NCBI RefSeq assembly: GCF_001434255.1
Contig: NZ_AZEY01000073.1
Span: 10,116 to 51,259 of the forward strand
Direction of reading: 5' to 3'
DNA: 41,144 nucleotides
Source: Lentilactobacillus diolivorans DSM 14421
Lineage (GTDB): Bacteria; Bacillota; Bacilli; Lactobacillales; Lactobacillaceae
Part shown: positions 25,156 to 34,185 of the stretch, piece by piece
Position numbering within the stretch: position 1 is the stretch's first letter
How the letters are laid out: each line of letters starts with the position of its first letter
Made by a program: the position numbers and the translations under genes
Notes under the pieces: generated by a model
Told to the model about the DNA's origin: nothing
The model's database searches: none
Seen by the model: the letters and a program-made list of their open reading frames with translations, nothing else

Positions 25156-25501
25156 GGCGCGCGACATATTTAAGGTCCTATGCGCTCGAGGACGTTCGAA
25201 TAATGGCTAAAATGATTTGAGTACCATCGAGATGGCAACTCGCTTGTGAATAGTATACGAAATAATAAATAAAACTGCAACCGTTTTTAACGATTTGACC
25301 CCTAAATAGGTTGTCCTTTTTGATGAAGCAGAGACAAGATAAGCGTTATCGTAAATATTTGAAAACTGTTTTTGTTACAGACTGATTAAATTAATTATGT
25401 TAACTGTTTTTTCTTTGCAAATGGCTAGATTACTTTTAGTAAACCTTGTAAGATATGGAAGGTTTGGGAAAAGCCAATTAATAAAAGGAGATGAGAAACA
25501 C

Positions 25502-26689
25502 ATGAAACAGTTTAAGGTTCAGAGCTTTGTGTTGGTGTTGGTTGCATTTATTTTAGGATTCAGTGAATTCTTAATCGTTGGGATCTTGGATGATTTGTCT
25601 AATCAGTTCAATGTTCCCGTGGCAACAGTTGGTTATTTGGTCACCATTTTTGCAATGGTCTATGCAATCAGCACACCATTTATTACGGTTTTGATTGGGA
25701 AGTACAATTTGTTTTGGAGTTTGCTGGTTATGATGGGCGTTTTTACGTTTGGAAATGGATTAAGCTTGGTGGCACCCAGCTTTATTTTTCTGGCAATTTC
25801 ACGAATTGTAACGGCTTTGGTTTCTGGTGCCGCCATTTCAATTGCATTAACATTTGCTGGCCATATTGCGCCAATGTCAAAGCGAGCCTGGCTGCTTTCA
25901 TGGGTTTTCGCCGGCTTCAGTATTGCTTCGGTGTTTGGAGTACCACTGGGAACTTGGATATCGACAAATTTTGGGTGGCGGATGGCTTTCCTAACGATTA
26001 TTGTGATTAGCCTTATCACGTTAGGCTTGGTGTTCTTGAGTCTTCCCCGTGATTTCAAACAAAAAGGCAGTAGCATTCTCGGCCAACTAGCTTTATTTAA
26101 GGATCGGCGAATTCAAATCGGAATGCTGTTACCCATGTTCAATTTAGCAGCCATTTATGTCTTTTATACGTATTTGCGCCCAATTGTAACGCACCAATTG
26201 CATTTTTCAACCCAATTATTGACGGTCCTGTTATTTGTTTTCGGAATTGCCAGTATTTTTGGTAATCGGGCGAGTGGGAAACTAACTGAAGGTTGGGGAC
26301 TGCACGCAATGCCCACGGTGTACATCATTCAATTTATACTATTGATCATGATGCCGATTCTCTTTAATAGTCGTTGGCTGGGGGTCGGCGTATTAATGAT
26401 CTTAATTTTAGGGATGCCATTATTAAATTCACCCATTCAGATTCATTTTTTGCAAGTAGCGGAACAAAACTATCCACAATCGATTGTTTTGGCATCCTCT
26501 CTGAATTCGATCTTTTCTAATTTTGGCATTGCACTGGGTTCTGCAACCGGCGGGGTGATTGTCAGCAGCCTTGGGATGCATGCGGTCGGTCCTGGTGGTG
26601 CGGTCTACACGATTGTCACTCTTGGGCTGGTAATCTGGCTAAATCAGATCAATCGAAATTGGCAAAGAAATGGGATAGTGACAGAATAG
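25502..26689 (+). CDS. MFS transporter (DHA1-type drug/sugar efflux, AraJ-like)
   Basis: A 395-residue major-facilitator protein with 12 predicted helices, resembling the AraJ/YdhP-type proton-driven exporters. FILGFSEFLIVGILDDLSNQFNVPVATVGYLVTIFAMVYAISTPF covers helices 1-2 with the acidic residue in helix 1 typical of efflux pumps. ISRIVTALVSGAAISIALTFAGHIAP is helix 4-5, and VPLGTWISTNFGWRMAFL carries the motif C-like VPLGTxxxxxxGWR. The ATG is chosen after AAAGGAGATG; the longer frame to 25397 has no site. Substrate unknown; the perfect palindrome upstream may be its operator. Confidence 0.86.
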   Translation: MKQFKVQSFVLVLVAFILGFSEFLIVGILDDLSNQFNVPVATVGYLVTIFAMVYAISTPFITVLIGKYNLFWSLLVMMGVFTFGNGLSLVAPSFIFLAISRIVTALVSGAAISIALTFAGHIAPMSKRAWLLSWVFAGFSIASVFGVPLGTWISTNFGWRMAFLTIIVISLITLGLVFLSLPRDFKQKGSSILGQLALFKDRRIQIGMLLPMFNLAAIYVFYTYLRPIVTHQLHFSTQLLTVLLFVFGIASIFGNRASGKLTEGWGLHAMPTVYIIQFILLIMMPILFNSRWLGVGVLMILILGMPLLNSPIQIHFLQVAEQNYPQSIVLASSLNSIFSNFGIALGSATGGVIVSSLGMHAVGPGGAVYTIVTLGLVIWLNQINRNWQRNGIVTE

Positions 26690-26810
26690 TTGCTTTATTC
26701 AATTGGAAATGCGGTGTTTATCCTGATGGCGACAATGTTGACACAACTTGTCAGTGTAATATACTGCTTGTAACTGCTTTATCCAATATTGAATTTTAAA
26801 GGAGGATTTT

Positions 26811-27557
26811 ATGGATCGTCCAGCACTAAAACTTGAAGCACAACGGATGCTCTCGAGTCATTTTCCATTTTTTTTGGTATTATTCTTACCCGTGTTACTT
26901 TTAGATTTTGCCAGTGCGGCTGCCTATTATTTAGCTAGTCAGAACGGTGCGTTTCGAAATCAACTGACACAGTCCGGCACGGTGGTTTCAATTAATCAGG
27001 ACATGCTTGTTAAGTACCTTATCTTTTCAACTGTTTTGACAATTTTAGTTAGTTTATTAACCGCAGGAATGATGTTTCGATCAATTGATTTGTTAAGAAA
27101 CAAAGCTAAATTTGACCAACCGGTGAACAAATCGTTCACAATTTTCAATAACTGGCAATATTTTAAAGGTGCCGTAATTATCGGAATTTTAACCTCGATT
27201 CTAGCAATTCTGTGGAGTATCTTATTCTTAATTCCTGGAATCATTAAGTCTTTTTCGTATGTGCAGTCCATCAATATTTATCGTGATGCTCTTGATGCGG
27301 GTAAACCGATTGGGTACCTAGAAGCCATTACACAAAGCCGGCAAATGATGAATGGTCATAAATGGGAATACTTTGTGATGGACTTGAGCTTTATTGGTTG
27401 GGAAATTGTTGAAGGATTGACGTTTGGAATTGCTTCCCTGTGGGTCGAACCTTATATTACCTTATCATTCTCGAATTTCTACATTAAATTGGCTGACCGA
27501 CCAGACCAAGATGATCTCTCAACTATTTTCAAAAAACAGCATGATCAGAATGATTAA
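26811..27557 (+). CDS. DUF975 family membrane protein, second copy
   Basis: A 248-residue DUF975 membrane protein starting MDRPALKLEAQRMLSSHFPF behind AAAGGAGG. It shares the block INIYRDALDAGKPIGYLEAITQSRQMMNGHKWEYFVMDLSFIGWE with the 16362 gene (there AIYIYRDAIDRGE, EAITQSRELMDGHKWELFVMQLSFLGW), and the FNKSFTIFxN and LIPGIIKS/FIPGMIKS segments. About five membrane helices. The two are paralogues about 10 kb apart on opposite strands. Function unknown. Confidence 0.88.
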   Translation: MDRPALKLEAQRMLSSHFPFFLVLFLPVLLLDFASAAAYYLASQNGAFRNQLTQSGTVVSINQDMLVKYLIFSTVLTILVSLLTAGMMFRSIDLLRNKAKFDQPVNKSFTIFNNWQYFKGAVIIGILTSILAILWSILFLIPGIIKSFSYVQSINIYRDALDAGKPIGYLEAITQSRQMMNGHKWEYFVMDLSFIGWEIVEGLTFGIASLWVEPYITLSFSNFYIKLADRPDQDDLSTIFKKQHDQND

Positions 27558-27608
27558 TCACAAATAGCAGAAAATCAAAATAAAAAATAGGGTCGATTAA
27601 AGCAATAA

Positions 27609-27985
27609 AAGCGGGGCTGGGACAAAAGTAATTTTGTCCCAGCCCCGCTTGCGTAATCACGATTATTACCGAGTGGAAAGACATGCGCCAAAAGGCAACT
27701 TCCTGCCGCGTAACCGAATTGTCCAAACATTCAACCCCGGAAATATCTCGTTGAACTTTGTACTTAGCCGAAATGTGCGCCAGCAAGCAGCCCCGGCCAT
27801 ATAAGTCTCCTAACTTAATATTCCAAAATCGGGAATATCTCGTTGAACTTTGTACTTAGCCAAAACGTGCGCCAGCAAGCAGCCCCCGGCCATATAAGCC
27901 CCCTGACTTAATATTCCAAAATCGGGAATATTAAGTCAGGGGGCTTATATTCTGGGGTCTAACCGCTTGCTGGCCCACTCTGGTC
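27609..27985 (+). repeat. Mosaic intergenic repeat, second full copy with two tandem units
   Basis: It starts with AAGCGGGGCTGGGAC...GTCCCAGCCCCGCTT, a 15-bp stem. The CACGATTATTACC / GGCAACTTCC block is next, then tandem units beginning near 27741 and 27833 (92-93 bp), and a final right arm from 27926. The last unit's arm GCCCCCTGACTTAATATTCC is perfectly complementary to the right arm, whereas at 24.1 kb the same place reads GCCTCCTAACTTAATACTCC. It ends AACCGCTTGCTGGCCCACTCTGG, the sequence also found at base 4-27. It lies between DUF975 and the convergent pox gene. Confidence 0.8.
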
Positions 27986-28029
27986 TTTATTGCGATTCCG
28001 AGAGCTGGTAATTTAAATAAACGAGCAGA

Positions 28030-29773
28030 CTATTTTTCAGCTTCTTTCAAAAAATAGCTAAATGGTTTCAGATCTTGTGCCTGATACTTTTTAACGAATT
28101 CATTGACTTTCTTCTGATCCTGCCATGCTGGATCGATCGTCATATGCTCAGTTGTAAATGGCATCTTTTGAGTAAATTTAACATCGATCACAGCTGGTCT
28201 GTCAGTCTTTTTGGCGTCATCGACTGCCTTTTGAAATTCTTCTTTGGTGTGAACCGTGTAACCGAGGGCACCCATTCCTTTAGCAACCATTGCCCAATCA
28301 GTATCTGGTAAATCAACACCGGATAATGGTTGATGGGTATCATCAGTTTGCTCTGCCTCAATAAAGCCCAGGGTTTCATTACTGAAGACGACATTGATGA
28401 TGTGTAGACCATATTTGACTTGGGTCATAATTTCTTCATTTAACATGGCAAAGGCACCATCACCACTCAAACTGTAAACATCGCGATCCGGGTAATTAAC
28501 CTTTGCTGAGATAGCGGCAGGGAGGCCAAAGCCCATTGTGGCGTATTTACCAGAAGTTGCCCACTTTTGATCACCATGCATATCAAGTAATCGTTCAAAG
28601 TTAATGTTGACGTTACCAACATCAATACCAAAGACGGCCTTATCGCTGGCAGCATGATTTAAGACGTCAAAGATTGGTTCCGGACGAACCGGCATTTCTT
28701 TGGAATCTTTGAAACTGTCTTGCCAAGCTTCCCAGTTCTTTTTATCAGCTAAAGCAGCGTCATAAAATGCAGATGGTTTCTTTTCCTTGCCGGCATCCAA
28801 AATGGCTTGTAAAGCCTTCTTGGAATCGGCAACCATTGAAACATCGTTGTGGCGTCGTTTGCCTAATTTTTCGCTGGCGATATCAATTTGAATCACCTTG
28901 GCATTCTTGTTAAATAGGAAGATACTGAATGGCACATCGTTACCAACCCAGAGGATCAAATCAGTACTAAAACCAACTTCCACGCCAGGTTTAGATGCAA
29001 CCCGGCCAGTTGAGCCCAAGTAAGCCGGGTAGGCGTCTTCAAGGATTCCTTTTGCGAGGACGGAAGATACTAACGGCATCTTGAATTTTTCAGAAACTCT
29101 CTTTAACACTTCGGCAGCATCTTTAGCGCCCAGACCAAAGTAAATCATTGGTGACTTAGCATCCTTGATTAAAGCAACTGCCTGTTTTACGGATTCTGGA
29201 TTAGGTTCTGGATAAACAGGAGTTTGATGGGTATTGGCATTTGAAATGTAGGTATCGTCAATCTCAGCCCAGCCGAGATCCTTTGGAATGGTTAAAACGG
29301 CAACGCCTTTTTTAGCATATGCCTGACGAATGGCTTCATCGGTCATTCGAGGCAAGCTGTCAGCAGTCATTGCAGTTCGATTCCAAACCGCTACGTCATC
29401 AAAAATGGGTTCTTCATCCATGGCTTGGAAAAAGTCCATGTTCATGCGACTGGTTGGGACTTGGGCCACAATTGCAAGAACTGGAACGCCATCAGTTTTG
29501 GCATCATACAGTCCGTTGAGTAGGTGAACAGCACCAGGGCCAGCAGAACCAAAGCAAACACCAATTTTGCCAGTTAATTTTGCGTCGGCAGAAGCCGCAA
29601 TCGCACCTGCTTCTTCATGACGAACTTGGATATATTTGATTTTGCTTTTTTTGATTATGAATTGCATTCATACTTGAATCAAACGAGCCACCTGGTAAGC
29701 CATAAAGATGCTTAATTCCCCAATCCTCAAGCACCTTTAATACAGCATCTGAACCACTAATCTTTTGAACCAT
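28030..29773 (-). pseudogene. pox: Pyruvate oxidase, frameshifted in a 7-base homopolymer
   Basis: A ThDP/FAD pyruvate oxidase, making acetyl phosphate, CO2 and hydrogen peroxide from pyruvate, phosphate and oxygen. From the ATG at 29773 (AGGAGGC upstream) the frame reads MVQKISGSDAVLKVLEDWGIKHLYGLPGGSFDSSMNAIHNQK, then shifts in an A7 run (T7 at 29646-29652). Past it, the other frame continues KYIQVRHEEAGAIAASADAKLTGKIGVCFGSAGPG. Removing one A restores one reading frame of about 580 residues, the normal length. The C-terminal ThDP motif GDGAFAMLNEEI and the rest are intact. The 545-codon downstream ORF lacks the N-terminal ThDP-binding part, though the conserved Glu of RHEE remains. Sequencing error, slippage or true loss cannot be told apart here. 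Confidence 0.88.
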
Positions 29774-29834
29774 AGCACAAGCCTCCTAAAAATATCAATT
29801 AAATGAAAGATGTGAAATCCCCTTCACTTAATTT

Positions 29835-29872
29835 AGTATAGTAGCCTGCTTGTGAAATGTAAACGCTTTACA
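29835..29872 (-). promoter_or_regulatory. Pyruvate oxidase promoter with overlapping cre site
   Basis: On the minus strand TTTACA (29858-29863), 17-bp spacer, TATACT (29835-29840). The catabolite-responsive element TGTAAACGCTTTACA (29858-29872) is a near-perfect palindrome matching the CcpA consensus and covers the -35 box. CcpA bound here should repress pox during growth on preferred sugars. Confidence 0.8.
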
Positions 29873-29886
29873 AAGAAAAGATATTT

Positions 29887-29915
29887 TTGAAAGAAAGCGG
29901 ATACAGTATTATACT
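29887..29915 (+). promoter_or_regulatory. Promoter of the flavodoxin-like gene
   Basis: TTGAAA (29887-29892), 17-bp spacer, TATACT (29910-29915). The cre site of the divergent pox promoter ends 15 bases upstream, so CcpA could affect both genes. Confidence 0.65.
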
Positions 29916-29954
29916 CAATGTGTATCAATCTATATGAAAAAGGGGATGTTCTTT

Positions 29955-30371
29955 GTGAATGCAATTAGATATTATTCAAGAACCGGAAATACTGAAAAAA
30001 TGGCTAAGCTGTTGGGTGAACAATTGAACCTGACGCCGGAAACGATTGACAAGCCATTGGAAGGAGTGGTTGATAAACTTTTCATTGGTGGCGGTATTTA
30101 CAATACGAATGTTGATAAAAATTTAAAGGAGTTTACGACTAATCTTGACCCAACGAAAGTTAAAGAAGTCGTTTTGTTTGGGACTTCCGGCAGTGTCTTC
30201 ACAGTGGGGAAACAACTTGGTAAGATATTGAAGAAAAACGGCATTCCAGAATCAAATGAGCATTTGTATCTTCATGGGTTAATGCCTAAGCTGGGGAACT
30301 TTAATGAGCATCAAAAGAAAGAAATTCAAGAATTTGCCGACAAAGCGGATAAAGAATCGCTGAAGAGTTAG
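29955..30371 (+). CDS. Flavodoxin-like protein
   Basis: A 138-residue flavodoxin-fold protein. The FMN phosphate loop is YYSRTGNTEKMA near the N-terminus, FIGGGIYNTNVDKNL is the 60s loop, and VVLFGTSGSVFTVGKQL is the beta-4 region. The GTG at 29955, eight bases after GGGG, starts the domain exactly (MNAIRYYSRTGNT). ATGs at 29934 and 29946 would add a short tail and are alternatives. Divergent from pyruvate oxidase, sharing a CcpA site. A role as small electron carrier in oxygen metabolism is plausible but not proven. Confidence 0.8.
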   Translation: MNAIRYYSRTGNTEKMAKLLGEQLNLTPETIDKPLEGVVDKLFIGGGIYNTNVDKNLKEFTTNLDPTKVKEVVLFGTSGSVFTVGKQLGKILKKNGIPESNEHLYLHGLMPKLGNFNEHQKKEIQEFADKADKESLKS

Positions 30372-30584
30372 ACCATTAATCTAAATAAGAGCTCACTCAA
30401 TGAGACTTTGCTGCTATAAAGTTTGGCTAGGATTGTTATGCTGTGGATAAATTATCCAAGGGTTAATGCCAATAAAATTGATGTAGATCAGTGGGGTGTG
30501 CTTTTCCTTTCTGAAAGGTCGCCGTTCTTTTAATGTTCACTTGAGATGGCGAAACAAGAAATAATTCATCTGAACTATATTAAT

Positions 30585-30627
30585 AACAAAGAAGTCCAGA
30601 CAGTTTTACCGCCTGGGCTCCTTTGTT
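30585..30627 (+). terminator. Hairpin after the flavodoxin-like gene
   Basis: AACAAAGAAGTCCAG pairs with CTGGGCTCCTTTGTT apart from two mismatches. The T tract is poor. The 200 bases between the stop codon and this hairpin show nothing else. Confidence 0.45.
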
Positions 30628-30732
30628 GTACTTATGAGTATTGTTGAATTAACAAATGTAGCGAGGGGCAGTACTATGACAAATTAATTGATACGGTGAT
30701 TGTGATCATAATTTTAACCAGACTAAATATGT

Positions 30733-30837
30733 AAAGGAGCCGCAGCCTCCGGCCATATAAACTCAATCAACCAATATTCCAAATTCAGGAATATTGGTTG
30801 ATTGAGTTTATATTCTGGAAGCTAACCGCGGCTCTTT
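30733..30837. repeat. Mosaic repeat hairpin with a different stem sequence
   Basis: The outer arms GAGCCGC / GCGGCTC (30737-30743, 30828-30834) and the inner arms ACTCAATCAACCAATATTCC and its perfect complement share the frame CCGGCCATATAA...AATATTCC...GGAATATT...TTATATTCTGG...GCTAACCGC with the copies at 24.1 and 27.9 kb. The stem between TATAA and AATATTCC is unrelated in sequence but fully paired. It lies ten bases after the stop of the 30848 gene. Confidence 0.78.
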
Positions 30838-30847
30838 GCACTCTCTT

Positions 30848-31978
30848 TTAATCCGCCAACGCCTGCTTTAAATCGTTTGCCAAATCTTTGGCACTTTCAA
30901 GTCCGGTTGACAATCGTAATAGTTCATCAGTAATTCCCAATCTTAACCGGGCTTCCTTCGTCATATCACTGTGTGTCTGCAGGGAAGGAATGGTCAGTAG
31001 GCTTTCCACACCACCCAAACTTTCCGCGAATGAAATAATTTTAAGTCGTTTGAATAAGCGATCAACCTGGTCGCGATTTTGAACATAAAAGCTAATCATG
31101 CCACCTTCGCCAGGATAGAGAACCTTTTCTACCTGGGGCAACTTAGCCAAACACGCTGCGACATATTTTGCGTTTTGAGTGTGTCGTTGCATCCGGACAG
31201 ATAACGTTTTAAGGCTTCGCAACAGTAACCATGAATCAAATGGATCAAGTGTTACACCGGTGGTATTGAAGTTAAATTCGAGTTCTTCACCAATTTCTTC
31301 GGATTTTGCAATGACCGCACCAGCCAGCATATCATTATGGCCTGATAAATATTTTGTTGCACTGTGAACCACAATGTCAGCCCCTTGACGAATGGGTTGT
31401 TGGTAAACCGGAGTGAGAAAGGTATTGTCAACACAAACCAAAATTTGTGGGTTGGCTTTATGGATAATATCAGCGACCTTTTTAATGCTAATAATTTTCA
31501 TGGTTGGATTAGAAGGCGTTTCCAGCCAAACCGCTTTTGTCTTTGGCGTCACAAGGGATGCTAATTTTTCGTAATCTTTGCCGTTCCATTTACTGAATTT
31601 AACCCCATAGTGATCTGCTAAATAATCAAAATACCGGAATGAGCCACCGTATAAATCGTCTGATGTAATAATGTGGTCACCGGATTTAAATAATGAAAAA
31701 ACCAATTGAATCGCAGCCATTCCAGAACTTAGTGCAAATCCACGGGCGCCATCTTCTAATTGAGCCAGTGTTTTTTCCAGGACACTGCGAGTGGGTGTTG
31801 AAAGTCGAGAGTATGAATACTGTTTAGTTGGGTCAAAGTTTTCAACGTCTTCCAAATCACGATGACGAAAATTAGACGTTAAATAAATCGGGGTTGAAAC
31901 TGAATGGTATTGATCGTTATTATCGCGATTCCCTGCCTGTGCCAATAAAGTATCGATGTCAAAAGGTTCTTGAGTCAT
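30848..31978 (-). CDS. Cys/Met metabolism PLP enzyme (cystathionine gamma-synthase / lyase family)
   Basis: A 376-residue member of the cystathionine gamma-synthase/beta-lyase/gamma-lyase family. The PLP lysine is in SATKYLSGHNDMLAG, with YSYSRLSTPTRSVLEKTLAQLEDG, FALSSGMAAIQLVFSL and the C-terminal ESLGGVESLLTIPSLQTH / LLRLSTGLE motifs (Arg binding the carboxylate). Methionine control is shown by the T-box with an AUG specifier upstream, so a step of methionine synthesis (cystathionine beta-lyase or gamma-synthase) is most likely. The family alone does not decide between these. The start follows GGAGGAATTC. Confidence 0.88.
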   Translation of the reverse strand: MTQEPFDIDTLLAQAGNRDNNDQYHSVSTPIYLTSNFRHRDLEDVENFDPTKQYSYSRLSTPTRSVLEKTLAQLEDGARGFALSSGMAAIQLVFSLFKSGDHIITSDDLYGGSFRYFDYLADHYGVKFSKWNGKDYEKLASLVTPKTKAVWLETPSNPTMKIISIKKVADIIHKANPQILVCVDNTFLTPVYQQPIRQGADIVVHSATKYLSGHNDMLAGAVIAKSEEIGEELEFNFNTTGVTLDPFDSWLLLRSLKTLSVRMQRHTQNAKYVAACLAKLPQVEKVLYPGEGGMISFYVQNRDQVDRLFKRLKIISFAESLGGVESLLTIPSLQTHSDMTKEARLRLGITDELLRLSTGLESAKDLANDLKQALAD

Positions 31979-32017
31979 GTGTGAATTCCTCCAAAAATTT
32001 TAATCATTTAATTTACC

Positions 32018-32262
32018 AAAAAAGCCTTCACCCTGAACAACAAATATTCGTTGTTCAGGGTGAAGGCTTAGTCACGTTACCACCTGAGTTTACTGAAATC
32101 TCACAATCTCAGTCTCAATAAGTACGCCATTTTTAAGAATGGTTATACTTTTGCAAGGTAACGGTTGCTAACGATGTGCAGGCCCAAGGACCGACACGTA
32201 GCTCCGAGCTCATCTTCACATCTTCTCACTGGTTTCTTTTCAGCAACTGAAACTCTCTATCA
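32018..32262 (-). promoter_or_regulatory. T-box riboswitch, methionine specifier
   Basis: On the minus strand: Stem I from GATAGAGAGTTTCAG, then GTGAAGATGAGCTC with AUG (32211-32213) in the specifier position, T-box CAGGTGGTAACGTG (32073-32086), and a terminator of AAGCCTTCACCCTGAACAAC paired with its complement, followed by T6 (32018-32069). It should turn on the PLP enzyme gene when tRNA-Met is uncharged. Confidence 0.85.
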
Positions 32263-32318
32263 CAGTGAAAATAATGCTACTCATCTCATCAAAGCTTAAG
32301 TAAATTAAAATTTCCTAT

Positions 32319-32347
32319 ATTGTAGACTAATTTGGATGAGTGGTCAA
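32319..32347 (-). promoter_or_regulatory. Promoter of the Met T-box transcript
   Basis: Minus strand TTGACC (32342-32347), 17-bp spacer, TACAAT (32319-32324). Confidence 0.7.
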
Positions 32348-32510
32348 CGTTCATTTAGAAATCCTTTCGTGATTTGTTCACAATTGGTAAAGATAAGACA
32401 AACTCTGTCCTTATGGTAAGTGATCGTCCAACCTGATGCAGACATGAAAATACTGTTTTAGTGGCACATCAATCATTTTCATATTTTTGAAACATTCTGG
32501 CAAATGATTG

Positions 32511-32547
32511 TGAAAATGTTTACAATAGTTTGGGTTTATGATAGCAT
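32511..32547 (+). promoter_or_regulatory. Promoter of the iron-type alcohol dehydrogenase, with cre-like site
   Basis: TTTACA (32519-32524), 17-bp spacer, TAGCAT (32542-32547). TGAAAATGTTTACA (32511-32524) matches the CcpA site consensus except for T in place of the central C and overlaps the -35 box. The 5' leader of about 110 bases to the start shows no strong fold. Confidence 0.45.
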
Positions 32548-32665
32548 GAAACTGCTTAAAAATGATAATAGGGTCAGATCACCAGAGAGAGCGGCTTGTG
32601 GATGACATGGGCCAATCATTGGTTCCAACCTAATCTAGCGACCTGTTTTAGGAGGAAGATTATTG

Positions 32666-33835
32666 ATGAAAGAGAATTTTGATTTCTTAATGCCAAGCGT
32701 CAATTTTTTTGGTAAGGGGGTTATTAAAAAAATTGGTGACCGAGCTAAAATGTTAAACATGAAGAAGCCACTCATTGTGACCGGTAAGATCTTAAGGGGA
32801 TTGGAAAATGGTCCGGTAACTCAAACTTTGGCATCTTTAGATAAAGTTGGGATTAGTTACGCGATTTATGATTCAGTTGAGGCCAATCCCAAGATTCATA
32901 ATATTAAGGAAGCTAAAGCTGTTTATTTAGATAATCACTGTGACAGCATTATTACAGTTGGTGGTGGTTCAGCTCATGATTGTGGGAAAGGTGTCGGCAT
33001 CATTTTGACAAATGGTGATGATATTACCAAGTTAGCCGGCATTGAAACCTTAGACAATCCATTACCTCCATTAATGGCTGTTAATACAACCGCTGGGACA
33101 GCTTCAGAATTAACTCGGCATTGTGTCATTACCAATGAAGAAACGAAATTGAAGTTTGTGGTTGTCTCTTGGCGAAATATTCCATTAGTATCATTTAACG
33201 ACCCAATGTTAATGCTGGATATTCCAGCTTCAATGACCGCCGCTACGGGGATGGATACCTTTGTTCAAGCGATTGAGCCTTATGTTTCAACCAACCGGAA
33301 TGAAATTACTGATGGCCAGTGTATCCAAGCCATCAAACTAGTGGAAGAAAGTTTACGGGAAGCAGTTGCCAACGGGCATAATATTGAAGCCCGAACGAAA
33401 ATGGTTGAAGCTGAAATGTTGGGCGGCATGGCGTTCAACAATGCGGACCTGGGCTATGTTCACGCAATGGCTCATCAGCTTGGCGGACAATATGATGCGC
33501 CACACGGTGTTTGCTGTGCCATGCTATTGCCAATCGTTGAGAAATATAATATTGTTGCTGCTCCTGAGCGATTTGCCGAATTGGCTAAGATCATGGGAGA
33601 AAACACCGAGGGTCTTTCAACACGGGATGCTGCCGATTTGTCAATTAAAGCAATGCGCCAAATGTGCGATGATGTTAATATTCCACGTAGTATCAAATCC
33701 ATTGGCGCTAAACCAGCCGATTTTGAAATGATGGCTGAAAATGCATTGAAGGATGGCAACGCCTTTTCAAACCCACGCAAGGGAACTAAAGAAGAAATTG
33801 TCCGATTGTTCCAGGAAGCATATGATCAGAAATAG
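32666..33835 (+). CDS. Iron-containing (group III) alcohol dehydrogenase, 1,3-propanediol dehydrogenase-like
   Basis: A 389-residue NAD(H)-dependent enzyme of the DhaT/FucO group. NAD-binding GGGSAHDCGKGVG near residue 97 and the central PxxxNTTAGTASELTRH segment are typical. The metal site has Asp197, His266 and His280 (VHAMAHQLGGQYDAPHG), but the second ligand, His in DhaT-type TGMDALTHA, is Gln201 here (TGMDTFVQAIE). The ATG follows GGAGGAAG; a TTG just before is unlikely. In heterofermentative lactobacilli such enzymes reduce 3-hydroxypropionaldehyde or other aldehydes to regenerate NAD. Single gene, possibly under catabolite control. Confidence 0.88.
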   Translation: MKENFDFLMPSVNFFGKGVIKKIGDRAKMLNMKKPLIVTGKILRGLENGPVTQTLASLDKVGISYAIYDSVEANPKIHNIKEAKAVYLDNHCDSIITVGGGSAHDCGKGVGIILTNGDDITKLAGIETLDNPLPPLMAVNTTAGTASELTRHCVITNEETKLKFVVVSWRNIPLVSFNDPMLMLDIPASMTAATGMDTFVQAIEPYVSTNRNEITDGQCIQAIKLVEESLREAVANGHNIEARTKMVEAEMLGGMAFNNADLGYVHAMAHQLGGQYDAPHGVCCAMLLPIVEKYNIVAAPERFAELAKIMGENTEGLSTRDAADLSIKAMRQMCDDVNIPRSIKSIGAKPADFEMMAENALKDGNAFSNPRKGTKEEIVRLFQEAYDQK

Positions 33836-33914
33836 ACTAATAGTGAGATACCGTATTTTTTGAATTCAAGTGAAATTACCAATTGTTTAGCTTGGAACGT
33901 CAATCATTAAATGT

Positions 33915-33968
33915 AAATAAACCATCTCAGTACGCCTAAATCATAGGATATTGTGATGGTTTATTTTT
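33915..33968 (+). terminator. Terminator after the alcohol dehydrogenase
   Basis: AAATAAACCATC pairs with GATGGTTTATTT around a long loop, followed by a T-rich tail. About 80 bases after the stop codon. Confidence 0.7.
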
Positions 33969-34080
33969 ATTTTATGTAGAGTGATTGTTTGGGTTTGATA
34001 TTAGGTTTGCGAAAGATTGATATTGGTGCTCAAATCAATTTTCGATATTGTTCATTCTAAATGTCTTAAAAAGGTCGATA

Positions 34081-34109
34081 AAAAGTCATATTTTAGACAT
34101 GACTTTTTT
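34081..34109 (+). terminator. Isolated hairpin with T6
   Basis: AAAAGTCA...TGACTTTT with a 13-base loop, then T. No gene ends just before it. It may be a second terminator for the alcohol dehydrogenase or the end of an unseen short RNA. Confidence 0.5.
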
Positions 34110-34185
34110 CTCCTATTAGGTTATGATTATGGCATAAATAAGAATAATATATAAATATCATTTAAATAATTGGAGGCAGATGATT

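Noticed and set aside
28467-28655. Small overlapping frames on either strand within pox, hisD, phnXW and tyrS
   Set aside because: Shadow frames without ribosome sites, lying inside well-conserved genes.
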